Assembly: GCF_020881035.1 (NCBI RefSeq)
Contig: NZ_JAJITC010000006.1
Coordinates: 186,001 to 250,000 of the forward strand
DNA length: 64,000 bases
Origin: Paraburkholderia translucens
GTDB lineage: Bacteria; Pseudomonadota; Gammaproteobacteria; Burkholderiales; Burkholderiaceae
Direction of reading: 5' to 3'
Shown: positions 9,692-17,481 of the stretch, in pieces
Numbering within the stretch: the first letter of the stretch is position 1
How the letters are laid out: each line of letters opens with the position of its first letter
The notes under the pieces: generated by a model
Seen by the model: the letters and a program-made list of their open reading frames with translations, nothing else
The model's database searches: none
What the model was told of the DNA's origin: nothing
Translations under genes and position numbers: made by a program

Positions 9692-9922
9692 ATGACCTGT
9701 AGCGTTCGGGTTTTAAGCGACGCTTTACCGAGGCCAGCGGTCTTTCAGTTGGAGCCCTCTCCAGTATTCGCGATCGGCGGCTCGAGCGTCGGCGCGATTG
9801 TTCTCGTCAGCGCTGTGGGCGTTGGCCTATTCGTGATGCAGGCGACGCTAAATCAGGCGCGTTACGACACTCGCATGCATTTTCCGTGGGCAATGTGCTT
9901 TACGCACGAGGAAGTAGCATGA
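9692..9922 (+). CDS. Small membrane protein candidate upstream of a glycosyltransferase
   Basis: 76 residues from the ATG at 9692, with GGAG seven bases upstream. It has one hydrophobic helix (AIGGSSVGAIVLVSAVGVGL) and ends by overlapping the start of the next gene by four bases (ATGA), a typical coupling arrangement. I recognise no family. The overlap and ribosome-binding site argue that it is translated, but the composition is not decisive. Confidence 0.45.
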   Translation: MTCSVRVLSDALPRPAVFQLEPSPVFAIGGSSVGAIVLVSAVGVGLFVMQATLNQARYDTRMHFPWAMCFTHEEVA

Positions 9923-11013
9923 CTGCAACGGGCCCTCAAGCGGCATCGCGGCGCGTCGCCATTCTCGTCCTGCTCTGTCGCGATTACGCGGCGCTCGAAC
10001 TGACCCTCGCCAGTCACATGGCGTACCGGCCGACGGGCGTGGAGTTCATCCTGCTTCAGAACTGCCGGGGCGGCTATGACGCGGAACGCACGCTTGCCGT
10101 CGCGCGGCGGTATGCAAGGCTTTTTCCGGGCATTGTGCGGGTCGTCGACGACATTCCGCCTGGCCCACCCTATCGCACGATCAAAAAACTGCTTTCGCAG
10201 CCGGCGCTCGCCGGAATCGACCTGATCTGCAAGGTGGACGACGACGCGTTCCCGATTGCCGGCGAGTGGCTCGACAAGATGCTCGCCACCTACGACGCGG
10301 CGGAAAAGGAAAGCGGAAACGAGCTAGCCTACGTCACCCCGCTCATCAACAACAATAACTGGGGCTTCCCTGAAGTGATGCGTGTGATGGACCTGGAGCG
10401 CGAGTACTTCACGAACCAGGCGCATCCGCATTTCGTCGGAGCCGATGGGGACAGCCGCTTTCCGATGCGGATCATCCCTGCGGACCAGATAGAGATCGGC
10501 ACCAACGGAACGATATGGGGCTATCCTCATATCGCACGCTGGTTACATGAACGGACCACGCTCCAGCCTGATGCATTCATCGCCGCCACTCGGGCGCTCG
10601 AACCCTGCGAAGTGCCGTCGGAATCGCGCTATTCGATCGGCTGCATTCTTTTTCGCAAGCAGTTATGGGACATGATCGACGACGGTGGGCAAGATGACGA
10701 GCACATGATGCATATCTACTGCGCGCGGCACAAGCTCAGAATCGTTTGCACACGCAGCGTGCCGTTCGTGCACATCGCATACTTCACCCAACGTGAGGAG
10801 AACCGCGACATCGTCGATGCCGCTCGCGCGCTGTACGATGCGAGGCTCGGCCATCCCTTTCCGATTTCACTTTACCCCAACCGTGAACACGATATCGAAG
10901 CACGGTTGCGCTGGCTCGAAGCTCACCCGCCGCAGGCCACGAAAGGGACGCTCGAGGCGTCGAAGCGTGTCAGCCGCGCAATCTATCGGCGAGTGCGCAC
11001 GCTGTGGAAATGA
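9919..11013 (+). CDS. GT-A-type glycosyltransferase
   Basis: 364 residues from the ATG at 9919, preceded by GAGGAAG. The N-terminal half looks like a nucleotide-sugar-binding GT-A fold (AILVLLCRDYAALELTL; acidic metal-binding motif KVDDDAFP at about 105-112). It has no membrane segments, so it is probably a cytoplasmic enzyme acting on a lipid-linked intermediate. A histidine-containing GQDDEHMMHIY motif near the C-terminus may be catalytic or metal-binding. Donor and acceptor sugars cannot be told. It lies between a small membrane ORF and a second glycosyltransferase on the same strand. Confidence 0.75.
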   Translation: MTATGPQAASRRVAILVLLCRDYAALELTLASHMAYRPTGVEFILLQNCRGGYDAERTLAVARRYARLFPGIVRVVDDIPPGPPYRTIKKLLSQPALAGIDLICKVDDDAFPIAGEWLDKMLATYDAAEKESGNELAYVTPLINNNNWGFPEVMRVMDLEREYFTNQAHPHFVGADGDSRFPMRIIPADQIEIGTNGTIWGYPHIARWLHERTTLQPDAFIAATRALEPCEVPSESRYSIGCILFRKQLWDMIDDGGQDDEHMMHIYCARHKLRIVCTRSVPFVHIAYFTQREENRDIVDAARALYDARLGHPFPISLYPNREHDIEARLRWLEAHPPQATKGTLEASKRVSRAIYRRVRTLWK

Positions 11014-11101
11014 ACAAGGGCGTACACTGCCGATACCTCTGCGCAGCAGCGTGGTTGCCGTCGTTTGGCATGAGAAACCGAAGTGTCCAGGAGCATTGTC
11101 C

Positions 11102-12082
11102 ATGCCCGCACCGAGAATCAGTGTTCTGCTTCCGGTCTACAAGGTCGAGGACTATATCGAGGACTGTCTCGACTCCTTGCTGTCGCAATCGTGCACCGAT
11201 TTCGAAATCGTCGCCGTCGACGACAGCAGCCCCGATCGCTCAGGTGAAATCGCCGCCCGCTTGCTCGCGCAACAGGACCGCATTCCATGGAAATTGATCA
11301 GAAACACCGACAATAGAGGACTCGCCGAAACGCGGAAAATTGCCGCATCCGAAGCGCGCGGCGACTACGTGCTCTGCGTCGACAGCGACGATCGTGTTCA
11401 TCGCGATCTCATTCGCACCGTGCTGCGCGAAGCCGACCAGCACGATGCCGATGTCGTCGTTTTCGCCGCCGAACACGTGAGCCCCGATGGCGCCGTGAAC
11501 TCTCGCATCGATTCCGGCGACTGCATCATCACCGGCGTGGAAGCTGTCCAGAAGATTCTCGACCTGACGCTGCAAGCGTTTTGCTGGAACAAACTCGTGC
11601 GCCGTTCAATCTTCGTCGCAGTCGAGCACCCGTGCGGTCTCATTTACGAGGACCTTTGCGTGTCGGTGCAGACGCTCGCCAACGCGAAAATCGTGCGGCT
11701 CATTCCCGACAGGCTTTACTCATACATGTTCCGCGAATCGGGAATCTCGCGACGCTTCAACCCGCGGGTCGTCGACCTTTTCACCATCATGGACCGCGTT
11801 GAAAAAGGTACCGCGTCTCTCCCGATTCCCGACTACCAGCGTCTCCTGTTCCGCCTCAAATACATCTTCGGATACCGCGCGATCGCGTTTCAAACCGCAA
11901 TTACCGCACCGAGTTACCAACTCGCGAGCCCGATTCTGTACAGCGTTTCGAAGAAGCTGCGCGTGAAGCACCTGTTGGGCATGTATGCCGAGGGGCGGCC
12001 GAAGCTCTCCGTCGTCATGACCATGCTCAAGATCCATCCATGGATCTTCTATTGCGTCGTGAGACGCTTTAATCACCGCTGA
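11102..12082 (+). CDS. Family 2 glycosyltransferase
   Basis: 326 residues from the ATG at 11102, with AGGAG about nine bases upstream. The start is classic GT2: ISVLLPVYKVEDYIEDCLDS, then the uridine-binding VDDSSPDRS and the DSDD metal motif at 94-97. It probably transfers a sugar from a nucleotide donor on the cytoplasmic face during repeat-unit assembly. The C-terminal third is basic and weakly hydrophobic, consistent with membrane association. The linkage is unknown. It is followed by a 540-base gap before the flippase gene, so the two may be separately transcribed. Confidence 0.88.
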   Translation: MPAPRISVLLPVYKVEDYIEDCLDSLLSQSCTDFEIVAVDDSSPDRSGEIAARLLAQQDRIPWKLIRNTDNRGLAETRKIAASEARGDYVLCVDSDDRVHRDLIRTVLREADQHDADVVVFAAEHVSPDGAVNSRIDSGDCIITGVEAVQKILDLTLQAFCWNKLVRRSIFVAVEHPCGLIYEDLCVSVQTLANAKIVRLIPDRLYSYMFRESGISRRFNPRVVDLFTIMDRVEKGTASLPIPDYQRLLFRLKYIFGYRAIAFQTAITAPSYQLASPILYSVSKKLRVKHLLGMYAEGRPKLSVVMTMLKIHPWIFYCVVRRFNHR

Positions 12083-12624
12083 CCTTGCGAAATCCGCCAT
12101 CGGGCCGATCAGTTGGCGGCTATCGCCTTGGAAGCGCACGAGACTGTTTCCCCGGCATACACACAGGGAATACGACGAACCTGCACTTAACCGTGTTGCC
12201 TGAACTGCTATCCGTTTTAGCCGTCTCAAAGGCACGGCGTTTGCGTACGACGGTCGGACTCGCGGACAGAGCGTGCGCGATATAAGGCGGACCCGTAAAG
12301 AAGGCACGCGCCGCAGTGTACCGCGGAAGAATTACCGGGCCAGAGCTACGCGATCTGGCGCTCGCGGGCACCCACCTGTGCCGTTGGCGTTTATTGACGA
12401 ACCGCATGCCGCAGGAACAGGCAGTCGAACTGATATGATTGATTGGGATGATTGGTAGGAATTCGAAATGTATTTTAAGTGCTTATTAATGTCCTTAATG
12501 TGGAGTTCCGGCAATTGACGGGCTTAGTTGCTCGCTCCCGTGGAAACTTTACGCGCACTCTGCCAGGGGTTGAAGATATGTCACCAGGCGTTCCTCCATC
12601 GATGTATTGACAACGGGCTAACTC
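12083..12624. other. Intergenic stretch before the flippase-glf operon
   Basis: 542 bases without a convincing gene. The right half (about 12430-12520) is AT-rich and is the likeliest site of the promoter for the downstream wzx-glf genes. I could not settle on a -35/-10 pair. The short open frames on both strands have no recognisable protein character. Confidence 0.4.
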
Positions 12625-13890
12625 ATGGCGAGTCCACTCCGACAGAACATCGTTGCGCTGGCAATCCTGCAGGCAGCGAACTTGTTGCTGCCACTTGCAA
12701 CGGTCCCCTACCTGTTGCGCGTCCTGCGCCCGGGACACTTCGGTGCATACGTTTTCGCTCAAGCCGTAGTTGGCTACCTCGTGCTGCTGACCGAGTACGG
12801 TTTCAACTGGTCATCGACTGCTCACGTCGCGCGAGTCCAATACGATCGGTACGCCGTATCGAAGATCTTCTGGGCGACGCAAGGCGCAAAAGCGCTCATC
12901 GCTGTGGTCTGCCTCGTCATCCTGATCTTGGCGGCTTTCTTCGTGGCGAGATTGCGCGAAATGCTTCCGGTTTTGCTGGCCACCTATCCGGTCGTCATTG
13001 GAACGGTCCTGTTTCCACAGTGGCTTTTCCAGGGATTGGAGCGGATGACGTTTACCACGGTTTCACTGTTGAGCGCGCGATTGCTCCTGCTTCCGCTAAC
13101 GTTCATCCTGGTGCGCTCGTCGGCCGACACGTGGATCGCCTCGCTCATCAGTTCGATGAGCGTGGTTGTTGCAGGAATCGTCGCATCGATCCTGATCGCG
13201 AAAAAAAGACTGATTATCCCGTTGATGCCGAGCATGGCGGACATCATCGGGGCGCTTCGTGATGGTTGGCACACGTTCATCTCGACGGCAGCGATCAGTT
13301 TGTACACAACCACGAATAGCGTGGTGCTTGGATTCATTGCCGGAAACGCCGCTGTTGGCTACTTTGGCGTAGCCGACAAGATTCGCAACGTCGCCCAAGC
13401 GCCGCTCGTACCGATCGCCAATGCCATTTACCCGCGCGTGACGGCGCTCTTTTCCGAAGATTCCGACAAGGCTTTTGCGTTGGTGCGCAAGATGTTTTAC
13501 CTGGCGGGCGCGGCCATGTTGCTCGCTTCGGTCGGGCTCTGGGCGAGCGCCGAGTTGATCGTTCGTATCGTAATGGGCCACGGGTATGAACCGGCCGTTA
13601 TCGTTCTGAAGTGGATGGCCCCACTGCCGCTCCTGATCTGTCTGAGCAATATATTAGGCGTTCAGCTGATGCTACCTCTCGGTATGAAGAAGAAAGTCAG
13701 CGAGATCCTGATCGTCTCCGGCTTGTTCAACCTTGCCGTGCTCGTGCCACTCGTATTCATTTACGCTGCTCAGGGCGCGGCAATGTCGGCCCTTGCCACC
13801 GAATTCCTGGTGACGGCCTCAATGGCCTTCCACCTGATCAAATGCAAAATTCCGGCTTTCCAGACGAGGATGCACAGAGATGAAATATGA
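12625..13890 (+). CDS. wzx: Wzx-type polysaccharide flippase
   Basis: 421 residues with about twelve hydrophobic helices and the N-terminal pattern of oligosaccharide flippases of the MOP superfamily (NIVALAILQAANLLLPLATV, then YLLRVLRPGHFGAYVFAQA). It would move an undecaprenyl-diphosphate-linked oligosaccharide from the cytoplasmic to the periplasmic face. Basic and polar residues within predicted helices, as expected for this family, are visible. It overlaps the downstream glf gene by 11 bases, so the two are almost certainly co-transcribed. The specific substrate is unknown, although the neighbour implies galactofuranose. Confidence 0.85.
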   Translation: MASPLRQNIVALAILQAANLLLPLATVPYLLRVLRPGHFGAYVFAQAVVGYLVLLTEYGFNWSSTAHVARVQYDRYAVSKIFWATQGAKALIAVVCLVILILAAFFVARLREMLPVLLATYPVVIGTVLFPQWLFQGLERMTFTTVSLLSARLLLLPLTFILVRSSADTWIASLISSMSVVVAGIVASILIAKKRLIIPLMPSMADIIGALRDGWHTFISTAAISLYTTTNSVVLGFIAGNAAVGYFGVADKIRNVAQAPLVPIANAIYPRVTALFSEDSDKAFALVRKMFYLAGAAMLLASVGLWASAELIVRIVMGHGYEPAVIVLKWMAPLPLLICLSNILGVQLMLPLGMKKKVSEILIVSGLFNLAVLVPLVFIYAAQGAAMSALATEFLVTASMAFHLIKCKIPAFQTRMHRDEI

Positions 13891-14968
13891 CTTCCTTATC
13901 GTTGGGGCGGGGTTCGCAGGCGCGGTCTGTGCCGAACGGCTTGCGGCAAGCGGCAAGCGCGTGCTCGTCGTAGACAGGCGGAATCATGTCGGCGGCAACG
14001 CATATGACCGTAGAGACGCGAATGGAGTGCTGATCCATCCGTATGGTCCACATATTTTTCACACGAACAGCAAGCGGATCTTCGAATACCTGTCCGGTTT
14101 TACCGACTGGCGCTTCTACGAGCATCGTGTGAAAGCCTACGTAGATGGAGATCTCTACCCCATACCGATCAATCGTACGACGATCAACAAGCTTTACGGC
14201 CTCGATCTCAGCGAGCAGGACACGATGACATTCCTCGAGTCGGTACGTGAAGAGAGAGAGACCATCATTACGAGCGAGGACGTCGTGTTGAGCAACGTCG
14301 GCCGCGATCTATGCGACAAGTTTTTCCGCGGCTACACGCGCAAGCAATGGGGACTCGATCTGTCCGAACTGTCTGCGGCTGTCGCTGCGAGAATCCCGAC
14401 GCGTTCGAACGACGACGACCGGTACTTCACCGACACTTTTCAATTTATGCCGGCGCACGGCTACACCGCGATGTTCGAAAAGATGCTTGACAGTCCAGAT
14501 ATCGACGTACGCCTGTCTACCGACTATGGCGAGATGAAAGCGAATATCGAATGTGGACACGTTGTATACACTGGACCGATCGACGCTTATTTCGGCTATC
14601 GGTTCGGCAAGCTTCCGTATCGTAGTCTGCACTTCGAACATCAGCATCTGAATGACGTGGAGCGTTTTCAGACCACAGGTACCATCAACTATCCGAACGA
14701 TCACGAATATACGAGGATTACGGAGTTCAAGCACCTCACCGGACAACGACATCAGGGAACGTCGATTGTGAAGGAGTATCCGAGAGCTGAAGGCGAGCCG
14801 TACTACCCGATTCCGCGTAAGGAAAACCAGGAATTGTTCATGCGTTACAGCGCGCTTGCGGACACCGTTGACAATGTCACTTTTGTGGGCCGACTGGCGC
14901 AGTATCGGTATTACAACATGGACCAGGTCGTTGGTGCGGCGCTCAAGGCTGCAGAAGGACTGATCTAA
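13880..14968 (+). CDS. glf: UDP-galactopyranose mutase
   Basis: 362 residues, the normal length for bacterial Glf. The N-terminus is a FAD-binding Rossmann motif (DFLIVGAGFAGAVCAERLA), followed by the family hallmarks GGNAYD, YGPHIFHT and RGYTRKQWG. The C-terminus holds the FVGRLAQYRYYNMDQVVG signature. The enzyme is flavin-dependent and converts UDP-galactopyranose to UDP-galactofuranose in the cytoplasm. It shows that the glycan made here probably contains galactofuranose. It overlaps the flippase gene and is followed at 57 bases by a DUF707 gene. Confidence 0.96.
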   Translation: MKYDFLIVGAGFAGAVCAERLAASGKRVLVVDRRNHVGGNAYDRRDANGVLIHPYGPHIFHTNSKRIFEYLSGFTDWRFYEHRVKAYVDGDLYPIPINRTTINKLYGLDLSEQDTMTFLESVREERETIITSEDVVLSNVGRDLCDKFFRGYTRKQWGLDLSELSAAVAARIPTRSNDDDRYFTDTFQFMPAHGYTAMFEKMLDSPDIDVRLSTDYGEMKANIECGHVVYTGPIDAYFGYRFGKLPYRSLHFEHQHLNDVERFQTTGTINYPNDHEYTRITEFKHLTGQRHQGTSIVKEYPRAEGEPYYPIPRKENQELFMRYSALADTVDNVTFVGRLAQYRYYNMDQVVGAALKAAEGLI

Positions 14969-15025
14969 AGGAGCATGAGCCCTTCTGTGTCCCGCAATCT
15001 GCTTTCCACGCATAGGGATTGAAAG

Positions 15026-15901
15026 GTGAAAAAGTACTTGGTCGTTCTGAGATGTGGAGACAGTTCCCTGCATCCGCAATGGTTCAGCGGTGGAAAGACC
15101 CCGAGCTTCGACTTGATGCTGAGCTACTATGGGAAAGACGAAAATTATGCAGACGTCTTTGCGAAATCCATACATCGATTCAAAGGATCAAAGTGGGAAG
15201 GTCTTAACGATTTCATGTTGCAAAAAGCGCAATCGATTTCTCATTATCGTTACATTTGGCTCCCGGACGACGATATTTTGACGGACGTTCAAACGCTCAA
15301 TGAGTTTTTCGAGTATGTAGAACGAGAGAATTTCGCACTCGCGCAACCGTCTCTCGACGAGAGAAGCTATTTCAGTCATGCAACGACGCTACAAAACAAG
15401 GCGTTCGATTTTCGCGAGACCAATTTCGTAGAGGTGATGGCGCCATGTTTTTCGTCGAATGCCTTGCACGTAATAAAAGACAGCTTTGGAAAGACCAAGA
15501 CAGGCTGGGGCCTCGATTTCGCATGGCCCGGACGAGTCGCTACATTGGGGAAGGTTGGCATTGTTGACCGTTTTTCCGTGCTCCATACACGCCCGATCGG
15601 TTCGGCTGACCACAGCATCGCATGGTCTGAACTGCATCAGACGCTCGCGCAATACAGGTTGCGCGCGTCGATAAAGGTCCGCCAGGCCAGAACCAGCGAT
15701 GCAGGAAAAATCTATACAAGCGGTCGCCTGGGCAATCCCATGTTGTTTATTCATGCAGTGAGAGGGAGCCATCCTGTACGACGGAAAAATCTCATCACTT
15801 ATTTTGGCCTGCTGAAAGAATATGTTCCCTGGCTTCACTATACCAAGCGAAAAATGCAGCCATATCGGCTTTCGGAAAGCCCATCGCGCCCTTTGGAATG
15901 A
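15026..15901 (+). CDS. DUF707-family protein, probable glycan-modifying enzyme
   Basis: 291 residues from a GTG at 15026. The sequence shows the DUF707 pattern: KYLVVLRCGDSSLHPQWF at the N-terminus, FDLMLSYYG, IWLPDDDIL as an acidic motif, MAPCFS and a final WGLDFAWP/VLHTRPIG block. DUF707 is related to glycosyltransferase-like folds and occurs in polysaccharide gene clusters; its biochemistry is not well defined. The DDD motif resembles a GT-A metal site. It is the last gene of the locus, on the same strand as glf, and is probably co-transcribed with it. Confidence 0.8.
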   Translation: MKKYLVVLRCGDSSLHPQWFSGGKTPSFDLMLSYYGKDENYADVFAKSIHRFKGSKWEGLNDFMLQKAQSISHYRYIWLPDDDILTDVQTLNEFFEYVERENFALAQPSLDERSYFSHATTLQNKAFDFRETNFVEVMAPCFSSNALHVIKDSFGKTKTGWGLDFAWPGRVATLGKVGIVDRFSVLHTRPIGSADHSIAWSELHQTLAQYRLRASIKVRQARTSDAGKIYTSGRLGNPMLFIHAVRGSHPVRRKNLITYFGLLKEYVPWLHYTKRKMQPYRLSESPSRPLE

Positions 15902-16264
15902 TGATGACGCGGCTGATTGATGTGAATACTCTCCATCATCGTCGCAGCGCATCAATCTTGCCGGATCCAGACACCGGTCGCGATTATTGATGGAGTCACG
16001 AGAATGTCTGACCTTCTAAAAATGCCGCTCCGGTACATCGCCAGGCGGCTGAGGCTCATCATAAGTTGTGGTTAAGGCACCGGCATGACGACCAGACGAA
16101 CGACCGCTGCAGCGGGCCGCGACCTGGCTCAACACGCCGCTGGCAGCTCCGCGGGCCCGGCGATTGCATCGATGGTAATCATTGGTCTCGGCACTTTCCT
16201 CGCGCAGTGGCTTTTCATTTGATCTGGACCAGGCCGCCGCCAAACGCACACTTCCCGCGGCGCG
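15902..16264. other. Intergenic stretch between glycan locus and chromate transporter
   Basis: 363 bases separating convergent units. It contains one plausible small ORF on the plus strand (16085-16222, listed separately) and a 24-codon frame at 16004 preceded by GGAG. No clear terminator hairpin with a T-run was found for either side. Confidence 0.35.
16085..16222 (+). CDS. Candidate 45-residue single-helix membrane protein
   Basis: A 45-codon frame from the ATG at 16085 to the TGA at 16220. The N-terminal half is basic and polar (MTTRRTTAAAGRD), and the C-terminal half is one hydrophobic helix (IASMVIIGLGTFLAQWLFI) that ends the protein, the shape of a tail-anchored small membrane protein. 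Support is limited to this pattern; the ribosome-binding site is weak (AAGG at ten bases or so). No family is recognised. Confidence 0.35.
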   Translation: MTTRRTTAAAGRDLAQHAAGSSAGPAIASMVIIGLGTFLAQWLFI

Positions 16265-16801
16265 CTATACCAAGCCCGCGAAATGCGCCAGCACGAACAC
16301 GACCGCGCCGCCCGCGATCAGCACTAATGCATTGATGCGCGTCTTCATCACGAGCACGGTCGCGAGGGCCGCGACGAGCCACGCGATCCAGCCGCCTTCG
16401 AGTTCCTTGATGAGTACGTAGACGGCCGCGAGGATCAGCCCCGCGGCCACCGGCCGCAAGCCGGCCTGCAACGCGTTCAGCCAGCGCGCGCCCTCGTGCC
16501 GGTTCCACACGTGCACGACGCCGTACATCAGGAACGCGGTCGGCCCGAATAGCGCGAGAGTCGCGACGAGCGCGCCGCCGAGGCCGCCGACCTGGTAGCC
16601 GATCAGCGTCGCGAGCAGCGAACCGGGACCGGGCGCGAGCCGCGCAATCGCGAAGTCGCTGAGGAATTGTGCATGGGTCATCCAGTGGTGCACGTCGACG
16701 ACCTGGCGCTGCACTTCGGCGATGATCCCCTGGCCGCCACCGACGGTGACGACCGACAGCGGCGCGAAAACTGAAAACAGGGCGATGAGCGTTCGAGACA
16801 C
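16265..16801 (-). CDS. chrA: Chromate transporter, short-chain subunit 2
   Basis: 178 residues from a GTG at 16801. The N-terminal half carries the CHR-domain signature (FSVFAPLSVVTVGGGQGIIA, then ARLAPGPGSLLATLIGYQVG). About five to six hydrophobic helices fill the rest. Short CHR proteins act as pairs in the inner membrane to extrude chromate, driven by the proton gradient. The partner is the adjacent upstream gene, 44 bases away on the same strand. The N-terminal GGGQ and PGPG motifs are intact. Some family members may transport other oxyanions. Confidence 0.88.
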   Translation of the reverse strand: MSRTLIALFSVFAPLSVVTVGGGQGIIAEVQRQVVDVHHWMTHAQFLSDFAIARLAPGPGSLLATLIGYQVGGLGGALVATLALFGPTAFLMYGVVHVWNRHEGARWLNALQAGLRPVAAGLILAAVYVLIKELEGGWIAWLVAALATVLVMKTRINALVLIAGGAVVFVLAHFAGLV

Positions 16802-16845
16802 GGCAGAAGCTTCTCTGGAGATTGATTAACGGCGATCCAAAACAA

Positions 16846-17472
16846 TCAGCTCTGGCGCGCCTCGCGCACGTATTCATAACCGACGCTCAACGCGCCCGCG
16901 ATCAGCACGGTCCACACGAGCGAGACGCGAAACACCGCGGCGGCTGCGAACGTCGCGACCAGCACCAGATAGGGAAACACGCGGTGCGGCAACCGGCGCG
17001 CCGCGGTGATCGCCATCGACAGCGACAGCCCGATCGCGCCCGCCGCGGCGCCGGCGAGCGCGATACGCGTGAGCGGAAACGAGGCGATCGCCGAGAAGAA
17101 CATGCCGAGCAGGATGATCACGACGGCCGGCGGAAAAATGATGCCGCAGAATCCCGCGACGGCGCCGCGCCAGCCGAGCAGCCGGTAGCCGATCCAGATC
17201 GCCAGATTCTTCACGTTGACACCGGGCAGCGCCTGCGACAATGCAAGGCCGTTGAGAAAGTCGTCTTCGCTCATCCAGTGCCGCTCGTGCACGAACTCGC
17301 GCATGAACCAGCCGCTCAACCCGCCGCCGAAACTCGTCAAACCGATGCGCGCGAAGATCAGAAAGAGGCCGAGCGGGGTCACTTCGCGCGGTGGCGCTTT
17401 GCGGTGCGGCGCATCGTCTTCAGGTGTCGATACCGGGTCGCTGACGTCTTGCCCCAAGGTTCCTTTGGCCAA
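16846..17472 (-). CDS. chrA: Chromate transporter, short-chain subunit 1
   Basis: 208 residues from a TTG at 17472. This start is supported by a near-perfect AAGGAGG five bases upstream, placed right after the stop of the outer-membrane-factor gene, which is only nine bases away. After a 32-residue polar N-terminus comes the CHR domain: FARIGLTSFGGGLSGWFMRE and LSQALPGVNVKNLAIWIGY. It forms the other half of a two-protein chromate efflux system. The tight spacing to the RND genes suggests it is read as part of that operon and translationally coupled. Confidence 0.9.
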   Translation of the reverse strand: MAKGTLGQDVSDPVSTPEDDAPHRKAPPREVTPLGLFLIFARIGLTSFGGGLSGWFMREFVHERHWMSEDDFLNGLALSQALPGVNVKNLAIWIGYRLLGWRGAVAGFCGIIFPPAVVIILLGMFFSAIASFPLTRIALAGAAAGAIGLSLSMAITAARRLPHRVFPYLVLVATFAAAAVFRVSLVWTVLIAGALSVGYEYVREARQS

Positions 17473-17481
17473 TGCGCCTCC

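Noticed and set aside
12120-12407. A minus-strand frame of 95 codons in the gap before the flippase gene.
   Set aside because: Its composition is not protein-like, and no start signal or homology pattern was seen.
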